Assembly: GCA_020345765.1 (NCBI GenBank)
Contig: CP070770.1
Location: 2,189,397-2,226,474 of the forward strand
From: Deltaproteobacteria bacterium
GTDB lineage: Bacteria; Desulfobacterota; G020345765
Direction of reading: 5' to 3'
DNA length: 37,078 bases
Positions 26,393 to 34,048 of the stretch are shown piece after piece. Made by a program: the position numbers and the translations under genes. The number at the start of each line of letters is the position of its first letter. Position 1 is the first letter of the stretch. The notes beneath the pieces were generated by a model, which saw nothing but the letters and a program-made list of their open reading frames with translations, had not been told where the DNA came from and did not search any database.

Positions 26393-27577
26393 CTAAATGA
26401 AGTTGTGTTCTTTGTGCTTCCGGGCAATGGTGTTAGCCAGATTATCTAAAGCCTTGAAATCATCTTCCTTCGGAAACCCCTTAACGACTACCGGGTCCAA
26501 TAATTCTACCTTCAGATTAGGTATCATTCCGGTAAGTTGTTCTACGGTTTGACCTCCCCAGCCGTAGGAGCCGATGATCGAGGCGAATTTCAGGTTGGGT
26601 CGGAGGGCGTTTGCCAGAAAGGCAGCATAGGCGATATTCGGATGCGGTCCGGCGAGGACGGTAGGTGTCCCGATAACAACAGTTGCTGCATCCACAAGCG
26701 ACATCGCCAATTTTCCAAGGTCGGTCACGGTGAGGTCGAATTGCTTTACCGTTACGCCCCTTTCGGCTAACGCCTCAACAAGGCACTCCACCATTTTACG
26801 GGTACTGTCGTGCATCGAGATATAAGGTAGTACCACGATGTTCTTGGGCTCATCGAAGGCCCAATTACGATATGCTTCCAAGATAAACTCGGGTTTATCA
26901 TACATAGGGCCGTGGCTGGGAGCGATGATCTCGATGGCGCAGTCTTTGATCTTCTCCAGGTTCTTCTGGATGTTGGCCCGGAAGGGCATCATGATCTCCG
27001 CATAATACCTCTTGGCTGCCTCGTAGACCAGTCCCTCGTCGGTGACATATAGGTCGGTGGTGGCTAAGTGGGAGCCGAAAAAATCACAGGAGAATAGTAT
27101 TTTTTCATCTTTCAGATAAGTAAGCATGGTGTCCGGCCAGTGGACCCAGGGGGCATGGATAAACTCCAGGGTCTTGTCCCCGAGCGAAATAGTCTCCTTG
27201 TCGTCAACGGTAATGAACCTGTCTTCCGGGATCAGGAGCAGTTCCGTAAGGATCCCTTTACATTTGGGGGTGCTGACGACTTTTGCCCGAGGGTATTTTT
27301 CGAGGATCCGGGGGATGGTGCCGGAGTGGTCCTGCTCCCCATGGTTGGCAACCAGGTAATCTAAGTCCTTGACCTCGAGTCCGCTCAGATGACCAGTAAG
27401 TACCTCCTCCATGGTTGGATCTACCGTATCGATGAGGACGGTCTTTTCGCTTCCCTTGATTAGATAAGAGTTGTAGCTCGTGCCGTCGGGGAGCGGGATG
27501 AGGGCATCGAATAACCGACGGTCCCAGTCAACTGCCCCGACCCAGAAGACTCCCGGCTTTATTTCCCTTGGTTTCAT
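26393..27577 (-). CDS. fprA: A-type flavoprotein FprA (flavodiiron oxygen/NO reductase)
   Basis: A 394-residue flavodiiron protein that reduces oxygen to water or NO to nitrous oxide in anaerobes. The metallo-beta-lactamase domain (1-250) carries the diiron ligands His79, Glu81, Asp83 and His84 in NHGEQDHSGT, His146 in PWVHWPD, Asp165 in SCDFFGSH and His near 226 in PSHGPMYD. The flavodoxin domain (about 255-394) binds FMN, with MHDSTRKMVECL as phosphate loop and GSYGWGGQTVEQL. It lies next to hrb, the same gene pair as in Moorella, where Hrb passes electrons to FprA. The PAS gene is 12 bases upstream. Confidence 0.97.
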   Translation of the reverse strand: MKPREIKPGVFWVGAVDWDRRLFDALIPLPDGTSYNSYLIKGSEKTVLIDTVDPTMEEVLTGHLSGLEVKDLDYLVANHGEQDHSGTIPRILEKYPRAKVVSTPKCKGILTELLLIPEDRFITVDDKETISLGDKTLEFIHAPWVHWPDTMLTYLKDEKILFSCDFFGSHLATTDLYVTDEGLVYEAAKRYYAEIMMPFRANIQKNLEKIKDCAIEIIAPSHGPMYDKPEFILEAYRNWAFDEPKNIVVLPYISMHDSTRKMVECLVEALAERGVTVKQFDLTVTDLGKLAMSLVDAATVVIGTPTVLAGPHPNIAYAAFLANALRPNLKFASIIGSYGWGGQTVEQLTGMIPNLKVELLDPVVVKGFPKEDDFKALDNLANTIARKHKEHNFI

Positions 27578-27589
27578 CCTGTCTTTCCC

Positions 27590-27979
27590 TCAACCATCCA
27601 GCAGTCTCTTTTCTCCTTCAATCTTCTTAACATCCGTGATGTCTTGTGTTACTTCCAGTGTGCCCAGATATTTACCGGCCTCATTCCGAACGGCGAAATA
27701 CCTTATGTATACCTTGTGGTCCTTGAGGTCTATCCAGAACTCGGCGGAATCCCTCTTGCCGCCCTTGAAGTCGGAGAGTATCTGGTTCACCTTATCCACG
27801 CTCTGCTTGGGGTGACAGTTCTGGACCGATTTCCCGACTACCGAGACCGGCCGCTTGAAGATCCTGGTCTCGTGCTTATTCCAGAATTTGACCAGGTCAT
27901 TTTCGTCAACGAAGGAGAGCTCTACCGGTATTGTTTCCAATATCCCTTCTAATTGTTCCTTGCTCAGGTTTTCTATCAT
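27590..27979 (-). CDS. Single-domain PAS protein (DUF438 C-terminal type)
   Basis: A 129-residue stand-alone PAS sensor domain. Its signature NCHPKQSVDKVNQIL...FWIDLKDHKVYIRYFAVRNEAGKYLGTLEVTQDIT matches the PAS domain found at the end of DUF438 proteins, where the CHP motif may bind a cofactor such as haem. The N-terminal part has an ETIPVELSFVDENDLVKFWN strand pair. No output domain is fused, so it may sense oxygen or redox state and act through a protein partner. GGGAGG precedes the ATG. It is located between hrb and fprA with spacings of 12-15 bases, which argues for a role in the FprA/Hrb system. Confidence 0.9.
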   Translation of the reverse strand: MIENLSKEQLEGILETIPVELSFVDENDLVKFWNKHETRIFKRPVSVVGKSVQNCHPKQSVDKVNQILSDFKGGKRDSAEFWIDLKDHKVYIRYFAVRNEAGKYLGTLEVTQDITDVKKIEGEKRLLDG

Positions 27980-27994
27980 TTTATGCCTCCCTTA

Positions 27995-28681
27995 TTAATC
28001 TACCTTCTCAAACTGATCCTTGCTCGCCCCGCAGACCGGACATACCCAGTCGTCCGGTATCTCTTCGAAGGGGGTCCCCGGCTTTATCCCGCCGTCAGGG
28101 TCACCCAGATCGGGGTCATAGACATAGCCGCAAACGGTGCACTTGTATTTGGCCGTTTTCGGCACGGCCGCCTTTTTCTCCTCAACGTAGCTGGGGGCAC
28201 TCTTGGGGGTTGTGCCCCTCTTGACCTGGTGATAGTAAGCGTAGGTCATCGGCTCGCCTTCTTTCACGACGTCGGCTCCCACAAGCTCCCCGATAAAGAT
28301 CGTATGAGTCCCGACATCGATTCGGTCAATCACCCGGGCTTCCAGATAAGCCAGGGTCTGGTCGAGGACTATCGGGGCCTTGGTTTCGCCTGTCCTGTAG
28401 TTGACACCCTTGAGTTTGTCTACTTCCCGGCCGGACTTGAAGCCGAAATTGCCGATGAAGCTCAGGGGCGTGTCCTGAGAAAGGATCGAGACGGTAAATA
28501 CCTTGCTTTCCTGGATGAACTCATGGGTCAAATTTTTCTTATTGATACTTACGGCAACAACCGGCGGTTCGGATGTGATCTGAATGACCGTATTGGCGAT
28601 CTGACAGTTGGGCTTACCTTCCTTTTCCGAGCATACGACGTACAAGCCATAACTCAATTTAAAAAGGGCCTTGAGGTTCAT
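27995..28681 (-). CDS. hrb: High-molecular-weight rubredoxin (flavin reductase-rubredoxin fusion)
   Basis: A 228-residue fusion. Residues 1-155 are an FMN-binding split-barrel flavin reductase domain ([62 protein letters not shown]). Residues 175-228 are a rubredoxin with [10 protein letters not shown] and [16 protein letters not shown]. This architecture is Hrb, the NADH-dependent electron donor to FprA in Moorella-type anaerobes. The ATG at 28681 has GGAGGTGG upstream and overlaps the stop of a 23-residue micro-ORF as ATGA. It is part of the STAS-headed operon under the sigma-54 promoter at 31274. Confidence 0.96.
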   Translation of the reverse strand: MNLKALFKLSYGLYVVCSEKEGKPNCQIANTVIQITSEPPVVAVSINKKNLTHEFIQESKVFTVSILSQDTPLSFIGNFGFKSGREVDKLKGVNYRTGETKAPIVLDQTLAYLEARVIDRIDVGTHTIFIGELVGADVVKEGEPMTYAYYHQVKRGTTPKSAPSYVEEKKAAVPKTAKYKCTVCGYVYDPDLGDPDGGIKPGTPFEEIPDDWVCPVCGASKDQFEKVD

Positions 28682-28749
28682 TCTCCACCTCCGTGTTTAA
28701 GTACCTCCAAAGTCTTAGTCGTTTTATCTTTAATATCAACATGCTTCAT
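28678..28749 (-). CDS. Candidate 23-residue micro-ORF between ferredoxin and hrb
   Basis: The 64-base gap between the ferredoxin and hrb genes is spanned exactly by a small reading frame starting [12 protein letters not shown] and ending LKHGGGE. Its ATG overlaps the ferredoxin TGA as ATGA, and its TGA overlaps the hrb ATG as ATGA. GGGAG lies eight bases before its start. It would keep ribosomes moving through the gap and couple ferredoxin to hrb translation, and the peptide might also have its own function. No homology was recognised, and chance is possible for so short a frame. Confidence 0.5.
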   Translation of the reverse strand: MKHVDIKDKTTKTLEVLKHGGGE

Positions 28750-29531
28750 TTTTTTATCTCCCGGGATAGGACCTCGCCCTTTATCCCGATCTTTATACTT
28801 TCGAAGGGGATGTCCTTTCCGCTTTTCTTCAAGGCTTCCTGGGCCAGGTGCACCAGGCCGTGGCAGCAGGGGACTTCCATATGCAGGACCTTTAATGACT
28901 TGATGTTTGAATGTTTGAATATCTGGCTGAGTTTATCAAGATAAAGGTCTACCTCGTCGAGCTTGGGACAACCCACGGCGATCGATTTGCCTTTGAGGAA
29001 GTCCTGATGGAGATTGGCATACGCAAAAGGGACACAATCGGCAATCAAGACTAAATCCGCTTTCTGAAAGTAGGGCGCATCCACGGGAACGAGATGGAGC
29101 TGTACCGGCCACTGGCGGAGCTCCGAATTAATCTCTACCTTTTCCCCTGTTTCCTCCTCTTTCCCTTCCCATTGGAGTATTTTAGCCGAAGGGCAGGCAG
29201 TCATCCCCGGATGGGAATGGTGTTGGGGAAGCTCGTGCGCATGTTCCTTTAAGTGCTTCAAGTGTCTCTCTAAAAGCTCCGGTGATTTTTCTTTGATGTG
29301 GGCAATCACTCCCTCTTCGTCATACTCTTCGACTTCCTTTTCTTCAATACTCAATGCGCCCTGGGGACACTCACCCATACACGCACCAAGCCCGTCACAG
29401 AAGTTCTCCTTTACTAATCTTGCTTTGCCGTTAATGATCTGGAGCGCTCCTTCCGGGCATCCGGGAATACAAAGACCGCACCCATCACATTTTTCTTCAT
29501 CGATCTTGATTATTTTCCGGCGCACTTTCAT
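28746..29531 (-). CDS. 4Fe-4S ferredoxin-domain protein with C-terminal Cys-containing domain
   Basis: A 261-residue iron-sulfur protein. Residues 10-65 form a two-cluster ferredoxin domain with CDGCGLCIPGCPEGAL and CDGLGACMGECPQGAL; the second has the C-x5-C-x3-C form typical of this family rather than CxxCxxC. A His/Glu-rich linker follows (KHLKEHAHELPQHHSHPG). The C-terminal domain (about 125-261) contains ADCVPFAYANLHQDFL, VGCPKLDEVD and HMEVPCCHGL, whose cysteines may bind a further cluster. Such proteins are frequent in anaerobes but have no fixed function; electron transfer is likely. AAGGAGG precedes the ATG. It is the gene before the micro-ORF and hrb. Confidence 0.88.
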   Translation of the reverse strand: MKVRRKIIKIDEEKCDGCGLCIPGCPEGALQIINGKARLVKENFCDGLGACMGECPQGALSIEEKEVEEYDEEGVIAHIKEKSPELLERHLKHLKEHAHELPQHHSHPGMTACPSAKILQWEGKEEETGEKVEINSELRQWPVQLHLVPVDAPYFQKADLVLIADCVPFAYANLHQDFLKGKSIAVGCPKLDEVDLYLDKLSQIFKHSNIKSLKVLHMEVPCCHGLVHLAQEALKKSGKDIPFESIKIGIKGEVLSREIKK

Positions 29532-29575
29532 TTTTGCTCTGCCTCCTTATTTAGAAGAAGTATTTTGCCGCTAAA

Positions 29576-30313
29576 TCAAGTCCTATCTCCCCCGTACATC
29601 TCGTACGCCTTCTTCTTCCCGGAACCGGTTTTGAAGATCTTCTCGATCTTACTGGAAAGTTCGTTGCTGTCGGCATCCGGGAATTCATCGGGGATATTGA
29701 CCAGCCAGTCGGCGTCCCAGACGATCCGGAATTCGGGGGTATCTATATCTTTAACACTATGATGGTTACCAATAATCCGGCTGACATGTTCAATAGTGTC
29801 TTTATCCAGGTTAAGTTCTTCCATGATCCGCTGGGCGATCGGAGGTCCTTCGATTTCTTGGTATTTGCCGGCCGGACTGCCATGCTTTTTCTCCGCCTCC
29901 TGGATACCGATGTCGTGGAGAACCGCTGCGGTCAGGACTACCCGGGGATCGCCGCCCTCCTCACGTAGAAGCTCCTGAGCCCTTTCGAGTACCGAGAGGG
30001 CATGGGTAATACATTTCTGGTCATCTCCAAACTCTTTCTTCATTGCCGCGATCAATCGGTCTACCAGAGATACCTCGTCCGGATCTTCCGCGGGGACAGT
30101 TTTCGGGTCGAAGCCCAGACATTCCTGGGCATGTTCGCACCACTGAGCGCAGCCTAAGCTGAGCTTGGGGTTCTGAATTCGCTGGCCGCACCGGGAGCAG
30201 CGGCGGATTGGATCATCCTTAAAAAACTCGATTTGATGGCCGCACTGGCTGCAGGCCACCTCGAATATATCCCCGGGTTTCCAGAATCGGGTATCCTGAC
30301 CGGGACATTTCAT
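29576..30313 (-). CDS. HD-domain phosphohydrolase with N-terminal zinc ribbons
   Basis: A 245-residue protein. Residues 15-60 contain two CxxC pairs (CSQCGHQIEFF, CSRCGQRIQNP) of a zinc-ribbon or rubredoxin-like knuckle, then a CAQWCEHAQEC motif. Residues 85-215 are an HD domain with the metal ligands in THALSVLER, TAAVLHDIGI, GNHHSVKDI and IVWDADWLVN. HD proteins hydrolyse phosphate esters of nucleotides or second messengers; the substrate here is unknown. The zinc ribbons suggest protein or nucleic-acid contact. GAGGAAG precedes the ATG. It lies in the STAS operon. Confidence 0.9.
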   Translation of the reverse strand: MKCPGQDTRFWKPGDIFEVACSQCGHQIEFFKDDPIRRCSRCGQRIQNPKLSLGCAQWCEHAQECLGFDPKTVPAEDPDEVSLVDRLIAAMKKEFGDDQKCITHALSVLERAQELLREEGGDPRVVLTAAVLHDIGIQEAEKKHGSPAGKYQEIEGPPIAQRIMEELNLDKDTIEHVSRIIGNHHSVKDIDTPEFRIVWDADWLVNIPDEFPDADSNELSSKIEKIFKTGSGKKKAYEMYGGDRT

Positions 30314-30342
30314 TCGTTCTTCCTCATGATAATGTCAATCCT

Positions 30343-30543
30343 TCACAACCGTTCGTCCCGGCCCCGGCACTGGCAGTCAGGGGTATAACAGGTAACGTTC
30401 AGAAAATCGCAGCTTTCCTTGCAGAATGGGCACACCTCGGGCGGGGCTTCCGCGCTGAGTGCATACCCGCACCGGGAACACTTCCACTCAAGCATACCGT
30501 TTAACTCTCTCGGCCCGTTCATTTGTTCGTTACTTTTACCCAT
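30343..30543 (-). CDS. Rubredoxin-like small Cys-rich protein
   Basis: A 66-residue protein whose central part LEWKCSRCGYALSAEAPP and EVCPFCKESCDFLNV is rubredoxin-like, with C-x2-C twice. A further cysteine group CYTPDCQC lies at the C-terminus, giving eight cysteines in all. It resembles the rubredoxin-type tail domains of rubrerythrin-related proteins, but the spacing between the two knuckles is short, so zinc is as likely as iron. Its ATG lies inside the last codons of the upstream gene (ATGGGTAA overlap) with AAAGGAGGT before it, so translation is coupled. Confidence 0.85.
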   Translation of the reverse strand: MGKSNEQMNGPRELNGMLEWKCSRCGYALSAEAPPEVCPFCKESCDFLNVTCYTPDCQCRGRDERL

Positions 30544-30838
30544 TTTTACCTCCTTTATTATGTTTTATCGTTCGTTTCGGCAGCGGAGTTCCTGTTCCTC
30601 TTTCAACATCCCATGTGCCTTTCTGCTTGTGGATCTCACGCTCATGTTCGGCCTGGGCTTTAATCTTGTAGGCGCAGTCGCGGATAATACCGTAGAGCAC
30701 CCGACAGCCATCGTCTTCACAATCCAACTCTCCCTGATCCGCAACAATAATCAACTGCCGGACCAGTTCCAGCACTTCCTTTATGTGGAGGTTGGGATTA
30801 CCGGTCATTTCTTGAAGCTTTTCCGACAGCTTTCCCAT
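30536..30838 (-). CDS. Conserved-looking hypothetical protein
   Basis: A 100-residue protein starting MGKLSEKLQEMTGNPNLHIKE, predicted all-helical, with a central acidic Cys pair in ELDCEDDGCRVLYG and a third Cys in IRDCAYKIKAQAEHERE. The end is basic (PLPKRTIKHNKGGKNG). The Cys pattern suggests metal or redox chemistry, but no family was recognised. The start at 30838, 13 bases after the STAS stop with GAGAGAG ahead of it, is preferred to an upstream ATG at 30871 that would overlap the STAS gene. It overlaps the next gene by eight bases. Confidence 0.75.
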   Translation of the reverse strand: MGKLSEKLQEMTGNPNLHIKEVLELVRQLIIVADQGELDCEDDGCRVLYGIIRDCAYKIKAQAEHEREIHKQKGTWDVERGTGTPLPKRTIKHNKGGKNG

Positions 30839-30851
30839 TTCATTACTCTCT

Positions 30852-31211
30852 CTATTTATTAAATGATTCAATTGCCTTCTTTTCTTCAGAGAATATTAGA
30901 AAATAATCATTAAACCCCAGCATATTAAAAGTACTCTCGATCCTGTGGGAAAGATTGAGTAATCTGATGCCTCCCTGATGCTTAGCTGCCAACTTATGGA
31001 AGTCGAGGATGATGCCCAAGGCCGAGCTGTTCAAGTATTCGAGTTCGGAACAGTCAAGGATAATCTTGTAATACCCCTTGTTGATCTGCTCGCCCAATTG
31101 CTGCTCAAAGTGGTTAATATTGCTGGCATCGACATAGCCGGCGATCTTTAAGATCATTATTCCACCTTCCTCCAACCGGGTGGTAATTTCAAAGACGTTA
31201 TCTTTTTTCAT
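30852..31211 (-). CDS. STAS-domain protein (anti-sigma factor antagonist type)
   Basis: A 119-residue single STAS domain of the SpoIIAA/RsbV type. The order is strand ITTRLEEGGIMILKIAGYVDASN, helix FEQQLGEQINKG, strand YKIILDCSELEYLNSSALG with the Ser that is phosphorylated in relatives, and a final GIRLLNLSHRIESTFNMLG. Such proteins normally relieve an anti-sigma kinase; no partner kinase or phosphatase is encoded in the window. It is the first gene after the sigma-54 promoter at 31274-31289, with a leader of about 50 bases and AGGGGGC before the ATG. It may tie the operon to a partner-switching pathway elsewhere in the genome. Confidence 0.93.
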   Translation of the reverse strand: MKKDNVFEITTRLEEGGIMILKIAGYVDASNINHFEQQLGEQINKGYYKIILDCSELEYLNSSALGIILDFHKLAAKHQGGIRLLNLSHRIESTFNMLGFNDYFLIFSEEKKAIESFNK

Positions 31212-31273
31212 TTGCCCCCTACCTTTTTATTTGAAAAGACCGACTTCTTATATTGTTTTGAGTTATTATACTG

Positions 31274-31289
31274 GCAAAGGGTATGCCAA
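31274..31289 (-). promoter_or_regulatory. Sigma-54 (-24/-12) promoter for the STAS-headed operon
   Basis: On the minus strand TTGGCAT-N5-TTGC, with GG at 31287-31286 and GC at 31275-31274, 12 bases apart as required. Only one position departs from the consensus TGGCAC. Transcription would start near 31262. Activator sites lie upstream at 31376-31404 and 31517-31558. The rest of the 373-base gap 31212-31584 contains no gene. Confidence 0.82.
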
Positions 31290-31375
31290 ATAAGTCTTAA
31301 CATCGAAAAAGTTTTTAAGTACTTGAAAATAAAAACATTTAATAAAATCAACCAGGGATAGGAAAAGCTGGATCA

Positions 31376-31404
31376 AGTCTCATTTTATAGGTTTAAATGA
31401 AACA
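31376..31404. promoter_or_regulatory. Proximal activator site (site C)
   Basis: GTCTCA and TGAAACA arms separated by 15 bases, about 116 bp upstream of the -12 element. The arms match those of the 25-bp dyads, but the spacing is four bases longer, so binding may be weaker or to one arm only. Its distance from the promoter mirrors site B at the other promoter. Confidence 0.45.
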
Positions 31405-31516
31405 GTAGCATGTCAAAGACAGATTAAAAGCAGATCGGAAATGTCCGAACTATCGCAATAATCTACGTTATTATTACAATTCGAGGGATAAATTCGGATA
31501 TGCTGGTGAAAATTGG

Positions 31517-31541
31517 TGTTTCATTTAAATTAAATGAGACT
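31517..31541. promoter_or_regulatory. Distal activator dyad (site E)
   Basis: TGTTTCA-N11-TGAGACT, a 25-bp inverted repeat with an AT-only spacer, about 255 bp upstream of the sigma-54 -12 element. It matches site A (1884-1908) at 20 of 25 positions. A further half-site AAATGAGACA lies at 31549-31558, in direct repeat with the right arm at a 17-base step. It is the likely target of the Fis-type HTH of the adjacent activator. Confidence 0.68.
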
Positions 31542-31584
31542 TTTTGATAAATGAGACAGTAACGATTCGATTATAGGGAGTTGG

Positions 31585-33972
31585 TTACGGGGTTGGGTTA
31601 TGGTTCTTCTCATTGGCGAGGAATCGGTGCAGGGTAGCCCGGGAGACACCGAGGAGCCGGGCGGCCTTTAACCGGTTTCCCTGGGTTTGGCGCAAGGCAT
31701 CCGATACGGCCTTCGATTCAAGCTTCCGTCGGCGGCGCCTCCGGCCGGGAATAAACTTATCGGGATGCTGGATATTATTCGGTAAGTGCTCCGGCTCAAT
31801 AATCTGTCCACGGCACTTTACCAGGGCAAACTGGAGTGCGTTCTGGAGTTCCCGCACATTCCCGGGCCAATTGTAGTCCATTAGCATTGCCTGGGCATCC
31901 GATGACAAATAGATCCTTTCCTGCCCGGATTCCTTAGCTGCGCGTTCGAGAAAGTTGTCCACCAGAAGAGGAATATCGCTTGCCCTTTCGCGCAGCGGGG
32001 GCAGGGTTATCGGTACCACGCATAGCCGGTAATAAAGGTCCTCACGGAAACGGCCCGCGGCGATCTCTTTGTCGAGGGATTTATTGGTGGCGCTGATTAC
32101 CCGAACATCGACCTTGATCGTTTTCTCTCCTCCCACCCGTTCGAAACACCCGGTCTGGAGCACGCGAAGCAATTTTACCTGCATGGCCGGGCTCAGGTCG
32201 CCCACCTCGTCGAGAAAGATCGTGCCGCCGTCGGCCAGCTCAAAGCGCCCCTTCTTGTCGCGGATAGCCCCGGTGAATGCCCCTTTGACATGACCGAAGA
32301 GCTCGCTTTCGAGCAGGCCGTCGGGCAGGGCGCCGCAGTTGACCGGGACGAACTGCTTGCCCGCGCGTGGCCCCTCGTTGTGGATCGCGGAAGCAACCAG
32401 CTCCTTGCCGGTTCCGCTTTCCCCCTGGATCAATACCGCCACATTGCTCTCGGCTAGCTCCCTGATGGTGTCGTAAAGATTCTGCATCTTATAATCTTGG
32501 CCGATAATACCGGCGAATGAATGCTCGGTCTTGAGGCGCTGGCGCAGCTGGTTCAGTTCGGTTATATCCTCGAGAATAACAAGTGCCTGCTTCTTTCCTT
32601 CGTATTCGATAGGGGCGGCGCTGATCAGCATTACCATCCGTTGAGGCTTTCCGTCAATCAACAGCTCGACGTTTGCCCGGTTGCGTTGGACCTCATTTCC
32701 CGTCAGGGCCTCCAGGGCGGTGTTGCGGACCTGGCAGTTCTGGCAGAAATCCGAAAAGCCGCAGCCCTCGGGAGTTTCGAATGCATGAATACAGCGCAGT
32801 GCCTCTCCGGTGCGCATATTGATTGCCTCCGCCCGGGAGATGCCGAAGGTCCGCTCCAAAACGCTGTTTATTGCCAGCATCCGGCGTTCCCGGTCCATTA
32901 CCAGGATACCGCCGGGGATGGACTCGAATATGGTGCTAAACTTCTGCTCGGACCTCCTGATCTCTTCATCGGCCCGTTTATGTTCGGTGATGTCCTGGAC
33001 GACCCCGAGCATGCGGATTGCTTTCCCGTTCTCGTCCCGGATTACATCGCCGGTCTCCGAGACCCAGCGGATCGTCCCGTCGGGCCAGACGATGCGGTGC
33101 TCGATGGCATAGTCCTTTCCCTCCTCGACGCAGGCGTTTACCGAATCGACGACAAACTGGCGGTCCTCGGAATGAACGCATTGAAGAAAAGCCTGGTAGG
33201 TTGCACCGAATTTTCCCGGGCTGAACCCGAACATGGGCTCGATCCGGTCGGACCAGTGGAGGTCGTTTGTCCGAATGTCCCAGTCCCAGCTGCCGATGTT
33301 GGCCGCCCGCTGGGCGAGGGTATAGCGCTCTTCGCTCAGCTTCAGCTCTTCTAATGTCTGCTTGTGCTTGGAGTTTTCGATAAGTTCCCACTTCCCCCCC
33401 CGCTTGATCAGGGCAAATTGATGATTGGCAACCACATCGATGATCTCCGCCCCGATACATTTATCGAGGGAATAGGTACAGACAGCCAGCATCTTGTGTT
33501 GGCCGATGACGCTGTTTACCGCTTCTTCGTAATCGGTAAAACCTTTCCAGTCACTCTTCTCCAGCCAGAAGGTGTTTCCGGTTAGGCGGAGTCCGGCAAA
33601 TCCTTTTTCAAGGGCCTGTTTCTCTTTGTTAATCCAACCCCGGAGCACTTCGTCGGAATCGAAATGTCCTGACTTAGTATACCACTGGGTGTAATCGAGT
33701 ATCTCTATCTGATCTTTGTTTATGTACTCCTCTAAGTTTTCTACCTCCTTCTTTAATGCCTTCTTGGCGTCTTCAACATTAAGGGGTTCGGAAGTGACCC
33801 ACATGCAGAACTCGTTGTCTTTTAGCCCCGAACGGAAATAGGGGACCAAGATGCTGATCAGATCCTCTTTGGTCTGATAAAACTGGCAGAAGTGCGTCCC
33901 CCAGGGGACAGAACCTATGGGTTCGATCCCCGTATCTCTAAACTGTTCCTTGTCCGGATTTTTGTTCTTCAT
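31585..33972 (-). CDS. Sigma-54-dependent activator with MEDS and two PAS domains
   Basis: A 795-residue enhancer-binding protein. Domain order: MEDS sensor domain (about 15-185, GSVPWGTHFCQFYQTKEDL), PAS (about 215-335, IGSWDWDI...GVVQDITE), PAS (about 345-465) with a C-x9-C-x5-C-x2-C motif that may bind metal or respond to redox, AAA+ sigma-54 domain (about 485-715) with GESGTGKE, the sigma-54 contact loop GAFTGA and DEVGDLSPAMQ, and a Fis-type HTH at the end (NRLKAARLLGVSRATLHRFL). No receiver domain is present, so it senses ligands directly. The MEDS domain occurs in regulators of methanogens and methylotrophs. The ATG at 33972 is preferred to a TTG at 34008, which would lie almost at the predicted transcription start. 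It lies upstream of the STAS operon. Confidence 0.93.
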   Translation of the reverse strand: MKNKNPDKEQFRDTGIEPIGSVPWGTHFCQFYQTKEDLISILVPYFRSGLKDNEFCMWVTSEPLNVEDAKKALKKEVENLEEYINKDQIEILDYTQWYTKSGHFDSDEVLRGWINKEKQALEKGFAGLRLTGNTFWLEKSDWKGFTDYEEAVNSVIGQHKMLAVCTYSLDKCIGAEIIDVVANHQFALIKRGGKWELIENSKHKQTLEELKLSEERYTLAQRAANIGSWDWDIRTNDLHWSDRIEPMFGFSPGKFGATYQAFLQCVHSEDRQFVVDSVNACVEEGKDYAIEHRIVWPDGTIRWVSETGDVIRDENGKAIRMLGVVQDITEHKRADEEIRRSEQKFSTIFESIPGGILVMDRERRMLAINSVLERTFGISRAEAINMRTGEALRCIHAFETPEGCGFSDFCQNCQVRNTALEALTGNEVQRNRANVELLIDGKPQRMVMLISAAPIEYEGKKQALVILEDITELNQLRQRLKTEHSFAGIIGQDYKMQNLYDTIRELAESNVAVLIQGESGTGKELVASAIHNEGPRAGKQFVPVNCGALPDGLLESELFGHVKGAFTGAIRDKKGRFELADGGTIFLDEVGDLSPAMQVKLLRVLQTGCFERVGGEKTIKVDVRVISATNKSLDKEIAAGRFREDLYYRLCVVPITLPPLRERASDIPLLVDNFLERAAKESGQERIYLSSDAQAMLMDYNWPGNVRELQNALQFALVKCRGQIIEPEHLPNNIQHPDKFIPGRRRRRRKLESKAVSDALRQTQGNRLKAARLLGVSRATLHRFLANEKNHNPTP

Positions 33973-34018
33973 GTTTGAAGTTTTTCTTAATATCTCCGCA
34001 GAACTCAAACACCATTAT

Positions 34019-34048
34019 ATTATATTTCTCTCAACATGCGTTTGTCAA
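34019..34048 (-). promoter_or_regulatory. Sigma-70-type promoter of the activator gene
   Basis: On the minus strand TTGACA (34048-34043), an 18-base spacer, then TATAAT (34024-34019); both hexamers match the consensus. Transcription would start near 34012, leaving a leader of about 40 bases before the ATG at 33972. This suggests steady expression of the activator independent of sigma-54. The remaining bases of the gap up to 34389 are AT-rich, and nothing more could be supported in them. Confidence 0.7.

Noticed and set aside
33973-34008. TTG start for the sigma-54 activator
   Set aside because: It would fall within a few bases of the predicted transcription start and has no ribosome-binding site; the ATG at 33972 still precedes the whole MEDS domain.
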